DNA of 64,000 nucleotides from Rhizobium bangladeshense (GCF_017357245.1 NZ_CP071617.1:156547-220546), one strand, 5' to 3'; shown: positions 8,795 to 18,074, counted from the stretch's first letter. The notes: a model not told the origin generated them from the letters alone. A program made the numbers and translations.

Positions 8795-9670
8795 TTACTC
8801 GGCGGCCGCCAGTTTGTCCTGTGTTCTGGTCTCGAAGTCGCTGGCGTCGTGACGCTCGTGCAACTGGGTTGACGGGTCGCCGGAGAGGCGGTTGACCATC
8901 CGGCCGCGCTGCACGGCGGGCCGGCTGTAGATCGTGTCGGCCCAGCGAAGCACGTTCTTATAGTCCTCGACCTGCAGGAATTCGGCCGCCCCGTAGCTCC
9001 AGCCCTTCACCAGGCCGCCGTACCATGGCCAGATGGCAATATCGGCGATCGTATATTGGCTGCCTGCCACATATTCGCTTTCGGCAAGCCGGCGATCGAG
9101 CACGTCGAGCTGACGCTTCACTTCCATTGCGAACCGGTCGATCGCATATTCGATCTTCGTCGGCGCATAGGCGTAGAAATGGCCGAAGCCGCCGCCGAGA
9201 TAAGGCGCGCTTCCCATCTGCCAAAATAGCCATGACAGGCATTCGGCCCGTTCGCTCGGCTCGGTCGGCAGGAAAGCGCCGAATTTCTCGGCGAGATAGG
9301 TAAGGATGGCGCCGGATTCGAAGACGCGGATCGGCTTCGGCCCGCTGCGGTCCATCAGTGCCGGGATCTTGGAGTTGGGATTGACGGCGACAAAGCCGCT
9401 GCCGAACTGGTCACCCTCGCCGATCTTGATCAGCCAGGCGTCATACTCAGCACCGCTATGGCCAAGGGCCAGCAGCTCCTCGAGCATGATCGTGACCTTC
9501 TGGCCGTTCGGCGTTCCAAGCGAATAAAGCTGCAGCGGGTGACGGCCGATCGGAAGCTCCTTCTCATGTGTCGGTCCTGCTATCGGGCGGTTGATATTGG
9601 CGAATTGACCGCCATTCGCCTTGTTCCAGGTCCACACCTTCGGGGGAATATAGTCGGAGGTACCGCTCAT
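8795..9670 (-). CDS. yghU: glutathione S-transferase of the YghU type (glutathione disulfide-bond reductase)
   Basis: A 291-residue glutathione transferase with the N-terminal extension of YghU/Nu-class enzymes. The thioredoxin-like domain contains LYSLGTPNGQKVT (residues 48-60), with the Thr-Pro-Asn loop that binds the glutathione sulfur in this class. NPNSKIPAL (98-106) and FESGAILTYLAEKF follow, then an all-helical C-terminal domain with ADIAIWPWYG. YghU enzymes reduce organic disulfides and hydroperoxides with two glutathione molecules in the cytoplasm. It is a single-gene unit, convergent with the peptide importer operon. Confidence 0.9.
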   Translation of the reverse strand: MSGTSDYIPPKVWTWNKANGGQFANINRPIAGPTHEKELPIGRHPLQLYSLGTPNGQKVTIMLEELLALGHSGAEYDAWLIKIGEGDQFGSGFVAVNPNSKIPALMDRSGPKPIRVFESGAILTYLAEKFGAFLPTEPSERAECLSWLFWQMGSAPYLGGGFGHFYAYAPTKIEYAIDRFAMEVKRQLDVLDRRLAESEYVAGSQYTIADIAIWPWYGGLVKGWSYGAAEFLQVEDYKNVLRWADTIYSRPAVQRGRMVNRLSGDPSTQLHERHDASDFETRTQDKLAAAE

Positions 9671-9824
9671 CTTTCAAACTCCTGGTATTGATCGGACAGA
9701 GCGCGACGCCTGTTGGGTCGCCGCATTTTTCCTGACATAGCAGAGGCGATGAGGTTTTGTCACAGCTATCGGAGTGGTTTCACACAAACGTCAGAGCTTG
9801 GCAAAGTTGCGGAAAACAACCGGT

Positions 9825-10205
9825 TCAGGCGGCACCCTCGCCTTCATGATTGACGGCCGTCCTGGTACCGGAGGAGAACATGATCAGGGCGAAAAGCGGT
9901 TCCTTGCCGAGCGCGCGCGCCCAGTGTCGGATATTGCGGGGAATGCGGATCGCGTCGCCGGCTTCAAGCCGATAAAGGGCGTCGCCAAGCTTGTGCTCGC
10001 AACTGCCGGAGACGACATAGAGAATTTCCTCGCAATCAGGGTGCGAATGCAGCTGATTGCGCTCGCCGGGATTGATGCGGCAGGTGCCGAAAGTCATCTC
10101 GGCGCCGGGCGTGCCGTCGCCGGTGATCTTCCAGTTGAGTTCGCCCCAGCTGGTCGGCATGAATTTGCCGCCGGCTTTTCTGAAAATGACGTCGGTTTCG
10201 CTCAT
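9825..10205 (-). CDS. small cupin-domain protein
   Basis: A 126-residue single cupin. The first cupin motif is visible as HSHPDCEEILYVVSG (about residues 53-67), with two His and a Glu as probable metal ligands, and the second around GDAIRIPRNIRHWA (83-96). The ATG at 10205 overlaps the stop of the oxidoreductase gene by four bases, so it is the last gene of the sugar ABC operon read from 14398. Small cupins in such operons can be sugar isomerases or mutarotases or may bind a ligand; the reaction here is unknown. Confidence 0.85.
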   Translation of the reverse strand: MSETDVIFRKAGGKFMPTSWGELNWKITGDGTPGAEMTFGTCRINPGERNQLHSHPDCEEILYVVSGSCEHKLGDALYRLEAGDAIRIPRNIRHWARALGKEPLFALIMFSSGTRTAVNHEGEGAA

Positions 10206-11311
10206 AACTGTGCCTCCGGTGAGAGATTGGTGGTGACGCCGGCATCCGTACGTCGGTAGAATTCGAAGAGCTTCATGATCTCGCCGGCAATTTCGAGCGT
10301 GCCTCTCGTGATCGGCGTGCCGGCGAGGATCGCATCCGTGAGATGCAGGATTTCCGGGACGTAGCCGAGATAGAAGAGGTTGTTGTTGTAGAGCTGGCCA
10401 AGTGAATGCTCCGGCTCGTAGAAGAGTGCCGCGTTCTCGTCCGGCTGGATGAAGCTCGCGGCGCGGCCGTAGGACGGAAGGTCCGCCTTGCGGAAATAGG
10501 TCAGCCGGCTGCCGTTTTCGACAATGGCATTGGCGCCTTCGCCAATGATTTCGACGCGCTCGAAGATGCTGCCGCCCGATTGGCCGGCGGCAAGGTGCAG
10601 TGTACCGATCGCGCCGGAGCGGAAGCGCAGGCTGGTGACGCTCGCCCCCGTCACGGGCTCCCACTCGTAGCTAGCGCGTTCTATCTCGCCGCCCAGGAAG
10701 TTGAGGATCGCACCCGGGTGGTAGATGTGGTCGAGAAAGCTCTGCATCTTGACGAGATCGGCCCGGTCTTCCCGGCGCGGCAGGCTTTGGGGATAACGGA
10801 CATTGATCGAGGTCAGCCTGCCGAAACCCGGCGAGCCAATCAGGTCCTTGAGCTTCTCGATTGTGGGGAAAAAGGTCTTCTTGAGTCCGGTCATCACCAT
10901 GCGGCCGGCCGCCGCACTTGCCGCCTGCAGCCTCTCGATGTCCTCGATGCTTGCTGCCGTCGGTTTCTCCATCCAGACGTGGGCGCCTGCTGCAAGCGCG
11001 TCGAGCGCCAGATCGGTCGCCTGCACCCGGCCATCGGGATGATAGGCAGTGACGAGGAAGACCAGGTCCGGCTCTTCCCGCATGAGCATCTCGCGGTGGT
11101 CGGCATAGGCTTTGCCGGCGCCGAAGAGCCTGGCGAATTTCTCTGCACGGCCGAGATCGAGATCGCATAGGCCGGCGAGGTCGATCGGTGCATAGCGCAA
11201 CGCTGGATAGACATTGCGGTAGGCATGGCCGCCGGCGCCGATGAAGCAGGCTTTTATGCGGTGTTCGAATTCGAAATTGTAGCGGATTTCCCGCTGGACG
11301 TGATGCGACAT
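10202..11311 (-). CDS. Gfo/Idh/MocA-family oxidoreductase
   Basis: A 369-residue NAD(P)-dependent oxidoreductase. The Rossmann nucleotide motif FIGAGGHAYRN is at residues 23-33 and the catalytic EKP triplet at 115-117. The C-terminal half forms the substrate-binding sheet. Family members oxidise sugars, inositols or sugar acids. It lies two bases from the upstream permease gene and overlaps the cupin gene downstream, so it probably oxidises the sugar brought in by this operon's importer. The usual N-terminal motif starts about 20 residues in, slightly later than in most members, so a later start is possible. Confidence 0.9.
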   Translation of the reverse strand: MSHHVQREIRYNFEFEHRIKACFIGAGGHAYRNVYPALRYAPIDLAGLCDLDLGRAEKFARLFGAGKAYADHREMLMREEPDLVFLVTAYHPDGRVQATDLALDALAAGAHVWMEKPTAASIEDIERLQAASAAAGRMVMTGLKKTFFPTIEKLKDLIGSPGFGRLTSINVRYPQSLPRREDRADLVKMQSFLDHIYHPGAILNFLGGEIERASYEWEPVTGASVTSLRFRSGAIGTLHLAAGQSGGSIFERVEIIGEGANAIVENGSRLTYFRKADLPSYGRAASFIQPDENAALFYEPEHSLGQLYNNNLFYLGYVPEILHLTDAILAGTPITRGTLEIAGEIMKLFEFYRRTDAGVTTNLSPEAQL

Positions 11312-11313
11312 GG

Positions 11314-12141
11314 TCAGCCCTTGATTGCCCCCTGCGTCAGCCCCTCGGTGAAACGGCGCTGCATCAGGATGTAGAGAAGGATGATCGGCAGGAATGAAAT
11401 GACAGTGCCTGAGAAGACCAGGCGGTAGTCGGAAGCATAGGTGCTTGCGAAACGGACGAGCCCGAGCGGCAGCGTCTGCACCTCTGGGCTGATCAGCACG
11501 ATCAGCGGCAGGAAGAAGTCGTTCCAGGTGGAGAGCGCGCTGATGATTACGAGCGCCTGTACTGCCGGAGCCGAGATCGGCAGAAACACCTTGGTGAGGA
11601 TCTGGAAATGCGAGGCGCCGTCGATCTTGGCGGCCTCGACCAGATCATCCGGCACACTGATGAAGAAGCTTCGCATCAGGAAGATGCCGAAGGGAATGCC
11701 GTTGCTGACCTGCACCAACACGATACCAGCAAGCGTGTTGACGAGGTTCAAGCCGAAGAGCACCTGGTAGAGCGGGATCACGATCGCCTGTACCGGCACG
11801 GTGAGGCCGAGAATGAAGGCATAGAACAGCCACTCGCGGCCGGGAAAACGGATCTTGGCGAGGGCATAGCCGGCCGGCGCGCAGGTGACGAGCGACAGGA
11901 GGACGACGCCGACGAGATTGATGAGGCTGTTGCCGACGAGGTCGCCGAACCCGCCTATCTGCCAGGCATCGAGATAGTTGCGCCATATCAGGTTGGCGGG
12001 CCAGGCGAAGGGATCCGCCCGGCCGATCTCGGCCTCGGTCTTGAAGCTCGAGATCACCAGCCAGACGAAGGGGGCAAGGATCAGGATCAAGACCGGCGTC
12101 AGCGCCAGCACCACCGGCCATTCGCGGTTGCGTGCACTCAT
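11314..12141 (-). CDS. sugar ABC transporter permease, MalG type (CUT1)
   Basis: A 275-residue inner-membrane permease with about six hydrophobic segments and the coupling loop EAAKIDGASHFQIL...FLPIS near residues 185-210, typical of carbohydrate (CUT1) importers. Its start overlaps the stop of the partner permease by four bases. No ATP-binding protein gene is present anywhere in this operon, so the transporter needs an ATPase encoded elsewhere. Confidence 0.9.
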   Translation of the reverse strand: MSARNREWPVVLALTPVLILILAPFVWLVISSFKTEAEIGRADPFAWPANLIWRNYLDAWQIGGFGDLVGNSLINLVGVVLLSLVTCAPAGYALAKIRFPGREWLFYAFILGLTVPVQAIVIPLYQVLFGLNLVNTLAGIVLVQVSNGIPFGIFLMRSFFISVPDDLVEAAKIDGASHFQILTKVFLPISAPAVQALVIISALSTWNDFFLPLIVLISPEVQTLPLGLVRFASTYASDYRLVFSGTVISFLPIILLYILMQRRFTEGLTQGAIKG

Positions 12142-13112
12142 TGGGACAGCCTCGCGCGCCAGCGGTTGAAGACGATGGTGATGACGATCGCAAGCAGGCT
12201 GAGCAGGATGCAGAGCACGGCCGCAAGCCCGTGATCCTGGGATTGGAAGGCAAGCCGATAGATATAGGTCGTGATCAGTTCACTCTGATAGAAGGGCCCG
12301 CCATTGGTCATGACGAAGACCGTGGCAAAGCCCTTGAGGCCGTTGATCATCGCCAGCGAGATGACGAAGGTCATGACCTCACGAAGTCCCGGCAGGGTCA
12401 CATAAATCAGCTTCTGGAAAGCGTTGGCGCCGTCCACTTCGGCTGCGTCATAGAGCGAGTGATCGATATTCTGCAGGCCGGCGATGAAGAGCAGCATATA
12501 AAGGCCGAAGCCCTGCCAAGAGCTTGCGACGTTGACGGAGAACAGCACCAGTGCGGGATCCGAAAGCCAGCCTTGCGTGAAGGCGCCGAGCCCGATCTGC
12601 GTCAGGGCCGTGTTCAGCAGGCCGAAAAACGGATCGTAGATGTTGGCCCAGATGACGCCGACCACGGCGAGCGAGACCAGATGCGGCAGGAAGAAAGCGG
12701 TGCGGAAGAAGACCTGCGTGATCCTCAGCCTGCTGACCGCAAGCGCCAGCAGAAGACCGAGCCCGCCTGCCATCACCACATGATAGGCCAGCCAGGCGAA
12801 GGTATGAACGAGGCTCTTCCAGACGATTGGATCCTGCGCCGCCTTGGCGTAATTGCCGACGCCGACGAAGCTCGCCGAGGTGTTGAAACCAGCGGAACTG
12901 TTGAAGCTCAGCCAGAAGGTTGCGGCAATCGGCAGCAGCGTGAAGACGGCGTAGAGCGCGAGCGCCGGCGCCACCAGCCAGAATGCGGTGCGGGCATCGT
13001 CATTGGGCGATCCCTCAGGTAGGGCAGCGCCGGCCGTCCGGCCTTTGGACATGCGGGCAGACAGGCCGCCCGTATGTCCCGCCACGGCAGACGCATCCCC
13101 GAGAGGAGCCAC
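12138..13112 (-). CDS. sugar ABC transporter permease, MalF type (CUT1)
   Basis: Partner permease of the CUT1 sugar importer, with about six membrane segments and a DAAEVDGANAFQ...LPGL coupling loop. The start is uncertain. A GTG at 13112 follows AGGGA at nine-base spacing and lies 32 bases after the binding-protein stop, so it is preferred (324 residues). An ATG at 13052 would give 304 residues but has no clear ribosome-binding site. The open frame further upstream overlaps the binding-protein gene and is not real. Confidence 0.88.
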   Translation of the reverse strand: MAPLGDASAVAGHTGGLSARMSKGRTAGAALPEGSPNDDARTAFWLVAPALALYAVFTLLPIAATFWLSFNSSAGFNTSASFVGVGNYAKAAQDPIVWKSLVHTFAWLAYHVVMAGGLGLLLALAVSRLRITQVFFRTAFFLPHLVSLAVVGVIWANIYDPFFGLLNTALTQIGLGAFTQGWLSDPALVLFSVNVASSWQGFGLYMLLFIAGLQNIDHSLYDAAEVDGANAFQKLIYVTLPGLREVMTFVISLAMINGLKGFATVFVMTNGGPFYQSELITTYIYRLAFQSQDHGLAAVLCILLSLLAIVITIVFNRWRARLSQ

Positions 13113-13144
13113 GATCTTGCTTCCCTGCGTTTCTGGAACAACCA

Positions 13145-14398
13145 CTATTTGGCCTCGGCCATCTTCGCCTGGAGCTGCTTCATGCCGTCCTCGCCGCCGA
13201 TCTGGCCGGAGATCAGGCCCTGGATGACCTGGAAATAGGTGTCGAGAACGGTGCCCGGCAGATAGACGCTCGGATTGTAGCCGACGCCGCCAGCGGCCGC
13301 GGCGAAGATATCTTTGAGAACGGGGGTCGGCGGTTCGACGCCGGGGATTTCGCGCGGGTAGATCATCGTGCTTGCCGGGTCCTGCGCGCGTTTCTTCATC
13401 GCCGCATCCGACAGCATGAAGTCGATCCACTTCATCGCAAGCTCCGGCTGCTTGGAATTGACCGGCACGAGCCAGCTCCAGCCGACGCCGCCGGTCGGGA
13501 TCGCTGCACCCTTGATGTCGGAAGGCATCGGCGCATAACCGGCGTTGGCGAGGTCGTAGCCGGCCTTGCGGGCATTGGCGGTGAACCAGGGACCGGCAAC
13601 GAACATCGCCGCACGCTTGTTGAACCAGAGGCGGGAGGCGCCATCGAGATCGAGGCCGGCCATTTCCTTCTTGATGTAGCCCGCCTCGACCAGCTTCTGC
13701 AGCCGGACGGCGCCGGCAGCGATCGATGGATCGTCGAAGGCGACCTCGCGGCGCATCGCCTTGCCGATCACCTCCTTGCCGCTCGCCGATTGCAACAGGT
13801 TGCCGAAGAGATGGCCGGCGCTGCCCGGCGTGCGCGGACCGATGGCGATCGGCTGCAGGCCGGTTTCCTCGATCGCCTTCATCAGCGTTTCGAACTCGGC
13901 CCAGGTCGCCGGGATCTTCCAGCCCGCCTGCGCGAAAATGTCTTTGTGATACCAGATGCCGAGAGCATCGAGCCCATCGGGAACTTCGTAGATTTCGCCC
14001 CCGAACTGGCCCTTGAGCTCGGTGTAGAGCCAGGGATAGATCTGATCCTTCCAGCCGCGCTTCTCATATTGCTCAGTGAGCGGCATCACCTGCTTGGCGT
14101 TCTTGACGACGCTGATGCGGCCGATGCCTGAATTGGTGAGGATCACGTCGGGGCCGGCATCCGACTGGATCGCCGCCTGCACGGCGCCGTTGCTGATCGT
14201 CCCGGTCGGCGGCATGAATTCGACGGTCACACCGGGATTGGCCTTTTCGAAATCGGCCTTGATACCGTTCCAGAGCTGCGCGACCAGCGGTTCGGTGATC
14301 TGTTCCGGACCCCACATTTTCAGGGTCTCGGCATGTGCCAGCGAGCTTGTGGCGATCATCGCCGCCAGTGCCGTGCCGCGGGCAAGAAATTTCAGCAT
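13145..14398 (-). CDS. sugar ABC transporter, periplasmic substrate-binding protein (family 1)
   Basis: A 417-residue family 1 extracellular solute-binding protein. A Sec signal peptide ends at about residue 23 (SSLAHA), followed by ETLKMWGPEQITEPL and later GIWYHKDIFAQAGW, a stretch typical of this family. It is the first gene of the operon (binding protein, two permeases, oxidoreductase, cupin) and lies downstream of the GntR gene on the same strand, 78 bases from its end. The sugar is unknown. Confidence 0.9.
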   Translation of the reverse strand: MLKFLARGTALAAMIATSSLAHAETLKMWGPEQITEPLVAQLWNGIKADFEKANPGVTVEFMPPTGTISNGAVQAAIQSDAGPDVILTNSGIGRISVVKNAKQVMPLTEQYEKRGWKDQIYPWLYTELKGQFGGEIYEVPDGLDALGIWYHKDIFAQAGWKIPATWAEFETLMKAIEETGLQPIAIGPRTPGSAGHLFGNLLQSASGKEVIGKAMRREVAFDDPSIAAGAVRLQKLVEAGYIKKEMAGLDLDGASRLWFNKRAAMFVAGPWFTANARKAGYDLANAGYAPMPSDIKGAAIPTGGVGWSWLVPVNSKQPELAMKWIDFMLSDAAMKKRAQDPASTMIYPREIPGVEPPTPVLKDIFAAAAGGVGYNPSVYLPGTVLDTYFQVIQGLISGQIGGEDGMKQLQAKMAEAK

Positions 14399-14476
14399 TG
14401 CTCCCTCCTCCGGGCCGCTCCTCGGCCACGTTTTGCTTGTTGAAAAGGAGACCTCCCTCTCCTTCGTTCCGGGCGG

Positions 14477-15142
14477 CTAACGCGCCGGATCTTCTTTCTG
14501 AAACCGCGCCATGACGGCCTGCTGAACATCGCTGATATGCGCGTGCATCAGTGCCTTGGCGCGGGCGATGTCACGCGCTCTGAAAGCCTGCAGGATCTGA
14601 TTGCGCTCCTCGGCCGCCCTTACGGCCAGATCGCGGCTCTCATTGGCGATCGAGCGGCAGATCTGGATCTGCAGCGCCAGCCGCGCCAGCGTTTCGACCA
14701 GCGGCGCACTTCCTGAAAGCTCGGCGATGGTCTCGTGAAACTCCTTGTCGCGGATGCCGTAGGTCGCCATGTCGCCGCGGCGCAGCGCCGCCACCGCCTC
14801 GTCGAGGATGCGTTCGAAGCCGGCGATATGTCGGTCGCTCATCTGCGGAACAGCGAGTTCGACGGCGAAGCACTCGAGCGTCTTGCGTAATTCATAGAGG
14901 TCGTCGATCTCCTTGGGCGTGAAGCTGCGCACGAAGAAGCCGCGATAAGGCTTGATCTCGATCAGACCTTCCTTGGCAAGCGTGCCGATCGCCTCGCGGA
15001 ACGGCGTGCGGCTGACCTGCAGGCGTTCCGTCAGTTCCTTTTCGTCGATCGAGACGCCGCTCGGCAGTTCGCCGGAAACGATCAGGCGTACGATTTCCTC
15101 GTAAATCCGCTCGCGAAGGGTCAGGTGGCGCGGTGCGTTCAT
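14477..15142 (-). CDS. GntR-family regulator, FadR/FCD subfamily
   Basis: About 221 residues. An N-terminal winged helix (about 1-70, with LTERLQVSRTPFREAIGTLAKEG) is followed by an all-helical FCD effector domain (about 80-210). FCD regulators usually repress uptake and catabolic operons and release DNA when an organic acid or sugar acid binds. The ATG at 15142 is preferred over a GTG three codons earlier. The gene stands between the sugar importer operon and the divergent Tm-1-like/PEP-hydrolase pair and probably controls both from the AT-rich region at 15152-15277. Confidence 0.9.
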   Translation of the reverse strand: MNAPRHLTLRERIYEEIVRLIVSGELPSGVSIDEKELTERLQVSRTPFREAIGTLAKEGLIEIKPYRGFFVRSFTPKEIDDLYELRKTLECFAVELAVPQMSDRHIAGFERILDEAVAALRRGDMATYGIRDKEFHETIAELSGSAPLVETLARLALQIQICRSIANESRDLAVRAAEERNQILQAFRARDIARAKALMHAHISDVQQAVMARFQKEDPAR

Positions 15143-15174
15143 GGTCTCCACTTCCGTCTGGCATTCGTGATTTA

Positions 15175-15189
15175 AGTATGCAATATACT
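15175..15189. promoter_or_regulatory. candidate GntR operator (dyad AGTAT-N5-ATACT)
   Basis: A perfect five-base inverted repeat with a five-base spacer stands in a strikingly AT-rich stretch between the GntR gene and the divergent Tm-1-like gene. AATATAC occurs at 15182 and again at 15194. Position and symmetry fit an operator for the adjacent GntR protein. Confidence 0.4.
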
Positions 15190-15277
15190 AAAGAATATAC
15201 AATATGGAAAATACAAAACGGGGAATTTTGTTGAAAAAAACCAGCAGAAGCTGGATTGAAAAAGAGGAGGAAAACCA

Positions 15278-16474
15278 ATGGGAAAGGTCTATATAGTCGG
15301 CACCTGCGACACCAAGGGCGCTGAACTGAACTACGCCAGGGAGGTGGTTCTTTCGGCCGGAACCGAGGCCATTCTGGTTGATGTCGGCACGCTTGGTGAG
15401 GGTGCGGACGCCGATATTCCAGCGTGCGACGTCGCGGCATTTCATCCGGATGGTGCTGCGGCCGTGCTCGGGCAGACCGACCGGGGAACCGCGGTTTCGG
15501 CCATGGCCAAGGCGCTGACGGGTTTCCTGAAATCACGCAACGATATCGGCGCCGTCCTCGGCCTCGGCGGAACCGGCAATACCGCACTTGTAACGGAAGC
15601 GATGCGGGCGCTTCCCATCGGCTTGCCGAAATTAGTGGTCTCGACCGTTGCCTCGGGCAATGTGGCTCCATATGTCGGGCCGAATGATCTCACCATGATG
15701 TATTCGGTCGTCGACGTCGCCGGCCTGAATGCGATCTCGCGCAAGGTGATCGGCAATGCGGCGAATGCGGCGGCCGGCATGGCCCGCAACCCCGTTCCCG
15801 CTTCCAGGGATGATCGACCGGGCATCGGCATGACCATGTTCGGCGTCACCACGTCCTGCGTCACGCAGGTTCGCGAGATGCTCGGCAAGACCCATGAAAT
15901 CTATGTCTTCCATGCGACCGGCGTCGGCGGCCAGTCGATGGAGAAGCTCGCCGATTCAGGTCTGCTGCAGGGCGTGATCGATGTGACGACGACCGAGATT
16001 CCCGATCTCCTTGTCGGCGGCGTCTTTCCCGCGACCGAGGATCGCTTCGGCGCCATCATCCGCAGCGGCCTGCCCTATGTCGGCTCGGTCGGCGCCGTCG
16101 ATATGGTGAATTTTGGCGCGCGCGACACAGTGCCGGCATCGTTCTGTGACCGAAGGCTTCACGTCCATAATGCGCAGGTGACCCTGATGCGCACCACCCC
16201 AGAGGAAAATCGCCGGATCGGCGCCTTCATTGTCGAACGGCTCAACCGGATGCAGGGGCCGGTCCGCTTTCTGCTGCCGCTTCAGGGCGTGTCGGCGATC
16301 GATGCCGCCGGCCAGCCGTTCTACGATCCCGAAGCCGACGAGGCACTGTTTTCCGTCATCCGCGCCGGCTGGAACGATGCGCCGAACAGGCGCCTCATCG
16401 AGATAGACGCCCACATCAACAGTCCGGAATTTGCCGCGGCACTCGTTGCCAGCTTCCATGACATCCACGCCTGA
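15278..16474 (+). CDS. Tm-1-like ATP-binding protein (UPF0261 family)
   Basis: A 398-residue protein of the UPF0261/Tm-1-like family. [13 protein letters not shown] near the N-terminus, the glycine-rich [16 protein letters not shown] (about residues 91-106) and [14 protein letters not shown] further on are the family's conserved segments. A strong ribosome-binding site (AGGAGG) precedes the ATG. The enzymatic role of bacterial members is poorly defined. It is followed after 10 bases by the PEP-hydrolase-like gene, and in the tomato virus-resistance protein Tm-1 counterparts of both proteins are joined in one chain, so the two products probably work together. The neighbouring sugar importer suggests a role in carbohydrate or sugar-acid catabolism. 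Confidence 0.88.
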   Translation: MGKVYIVGTCDTKGAELNYAREVVLSAGTEAILVDVGTLGEGADADIPACDVAAFHPDGAAAVLGQTDRGTAVSAMAKALTGFLKSRNDIGAVLGLGGTGNTALVTEAMRALPIGLPKLVVSTVASGNVAPYVGPNDLTMMYSVVDVAGLNAISRKVIGNAANAAAGMARNPVPASRDDRPGIGMTMFGVTTSCVTQVREMLGKTHEIYVFHATGVGGQSMEKLADSGLLQGVIDVTTTEIPDLLVGGVFPATEDRFGAIIRSGLPYVGSVGAVDMVNFGARDTVPASFCDRRLHVHNAQVTLMRTTPEENRRIGAFIVERLNRMQGPVRFLLPLQGVSAIDAAGQPFYDPEADEALFSVIRAGWNDAPNRRLIEIDAHINSPEFAAALVASFHDIHA

Positions 16475-16484
16475 GGAGAGAGTT

Positions 16485-17309
16485 TTGACACACGCCAACC
16501 GCAACGACATTCTGAACAAGCTTCGCCGCAAGATCTCCGAGGGCCGGCCGATCATCGGCGGCGGCGCCGGCACCGGCCTCTCCGCCAAGAGCGAGGAGGC
16601 CGGCGGCATCGACCTGATCGTGATCTATAATTCCGGCCGTTACCGCATGGCCGGGCGGGGCTCGCTTGCCGGTTTGCTTGCCTATGGCAATGCCAATGAG
16701 ATCGTCAAGGAAATGGGCCGCGAGGTCCTGCCGGTCGTGCGCCATACGCCGGTGCTTGCCGGCGTCAACGGCACCGATCCCTTCATGCTGCCCGATCACT
16801 TCCTCGACGAATTGAAGGCGATGGGTTTTGCCGGCATCCAGAACTTTCCGACGGTCGGGCTGATCGACGGCACGTTCCGCGCCAATCTCGAAGAGACCGG
16901 GATGGGCTTTGATCTGGAAATCGACATCATCGCGCGTGCGCACGCCAAGGATATGCTGACCACCCCTTACGTCTTCAGCAGCGAGGACGCGATTGCCATG
17001 AGCAAGGCAGGTGCCGATATCGTGGTCTGTCATCTCGGCCTGACCACGGGAGGCGCGATCGGCGCAGAAACGGCGCTGACGCTCGAGGGATGCGTGGAGA
17101 AGATCAACGCATGGTCGGATGCTGCGCGGTCGGTGCGCGAGGACGTCATCGTGCTCTGTCATGGAGGCCCGATCGCGATGCCCGCGGATGCCGCCTACGT
17201 GCTCGCCCGCTGCAAGGGTTGCAACGGTTTCTACGGCGCAAGTTCGATGGAGCGGCTGCCGACTGAGGTCGCGATCCGCGCGCAGGTCGAAGGATTTGCG
17301 AAGATCTAG
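16485..17309 (+). CDS. phosphoenolpyruvate hydrolase-like TIM-barrel protein
   Basis: A 274-residue protein of the PEP hydrolase/TIM-barrel signal family. Conserved segments are [17 protein letters not shown] near the N-terminus, [33 protein letters not shown] in the middle and the late [12 protein letters not shown]. The start is taken as TTG at 16485, six bases after GAGGAG; the frame is open further upstream but that part overlaps the Tm-1-like gene. It is the second gene of the pair divergent from the GntR gene. The substrate has not been settled by the sequence. Confidence 0.88.
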   Translation: MTHANRNDILNKLRRKISEGRPIIGGGAGTGLSAKSEEAGGIDLIVIYNSGRYRMAGRGSLAGLLAYGNANEIVKEMGREVLPVVRHTPVLAGVNGTDPFMLPDHFLDELKAMGFAGIQNFPTVGLIDGTFRANLEETGMGFDLEIDIIARAHAKDMLTTPYVFSSEDAIAMSKAGADIVVCHLGLTTGGAIGAETALTLEGCVEKINAWSDAARSVREDVIVLCHGGPIAMPADAAYVLARCKGCNGFYGASSMERLPTEVAIRAQVEGFAKI

Positions 17310-17318
17310 GAGCGGTTT

Positions 17319-17884
17319 GGACCGGCCCCGGCGCGGGCTTGCCATTCAAGCCGACAGTGCCGACCCGGGCGCCATTCGTCGCGCCGTCAGCCAGACGCTC
17401 GACACACTTGGCGGGCTTGACATTCTGGTCAACAGCGCAGGCATCGGAACCGCAGGCATGACCGCGGATCTGGCTCTCGCCGACCTGCAGGCCATGCTTG
17501 ATGTGAACGTTCGCGCGCCCGTCCTGTTCGCACAGGCGGCGATCCCGCAGCTCTCATCGGGCGGCCGGATCATCTCTATCGCCTCTGCTTTGGCGGAGCG
17601 CGTGCCTTTCCCAGGTGTCACGGCTTACGCCATGTCGAAGTCGGCACTCCTGTCGCTCACGCGAGGCCAAGGCATTACCGTCAATCTTGTTCTCCCCGGT
17701 TCAACTGACACGGACATTGAACCCGGCCAATGGCGAGAATGCTGATTATCAGCGAAGCCTCACATCGCTCGGCCGATTTGGCGAACCCCGTGAAGTTGCC
17801 AGCGCGGTGGCGTTTCTGGCCGGTCCGGCTGCAAGTCTGATTACCGGTGCGGTTCTCAGTGTAGACGCCGGCTTCAACGCCTGA
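17319..17884 (+). pseudogene. remnant of a short-chain dehydrogenase/reductase
   Basis: Two adjacent reading frames together resemble the last two thirds of a short-chain dehydrogenase. The first carries DILVNSAGIGTAG, the active-site region [14 protein letters not shown] and [14 protein letters not shown]; the second continues with [25 protein letters not shown] and the usual end [10 protein letters not shown]. The break is near 17716-17722 and looks like a one-base insertion. The N-terminal nucleotide-binding Gly motif is missing, and about ten residues between SLTRG and ITVN also appear deleted. With three lesions it is very unlikely to work. Confidence 0.75.
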
Positions 17885-17958
17885 TTTGCCCTTCGCGTTG
17901 TCCGGGCGTCGTGCTTTACGGCGTCCGGCAGGTTATTTTCAATAGCGGCCGTAAGACG

Positions 17959-17986
17959 CGTTGACAGCGATCTCTATCTGTCAACG
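17959..17986. repeat. perfect inverted repeat CGTTGACAG-N10-CTGTCAACG
   Basis: Nine-base perfect arms separated by ten bases lie between the broken dehydrogenase and the convergent intradiol dioxygenase gene. It could be a regulator site left from a lost promoter or a weak transcription end; no T run follows on either strand. Confidence 0.45.
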
Positions 17987-18074
17987 AGGCTGTGCAAATC
18001 AGCGGAATGCACGTAAACGCAAGTTGAGAAACTCGTAAGCGATTAAGTCCGCCCTCTCCCGCGGCCTTCCTTCG

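Noticed and set aside
12132..13022. Plus-strand frame of 296 codons opposite the MalF-type permease
   Set aside because: Charged, low-complexity composition and complete overlap with a permease gene mark it as a shadow.
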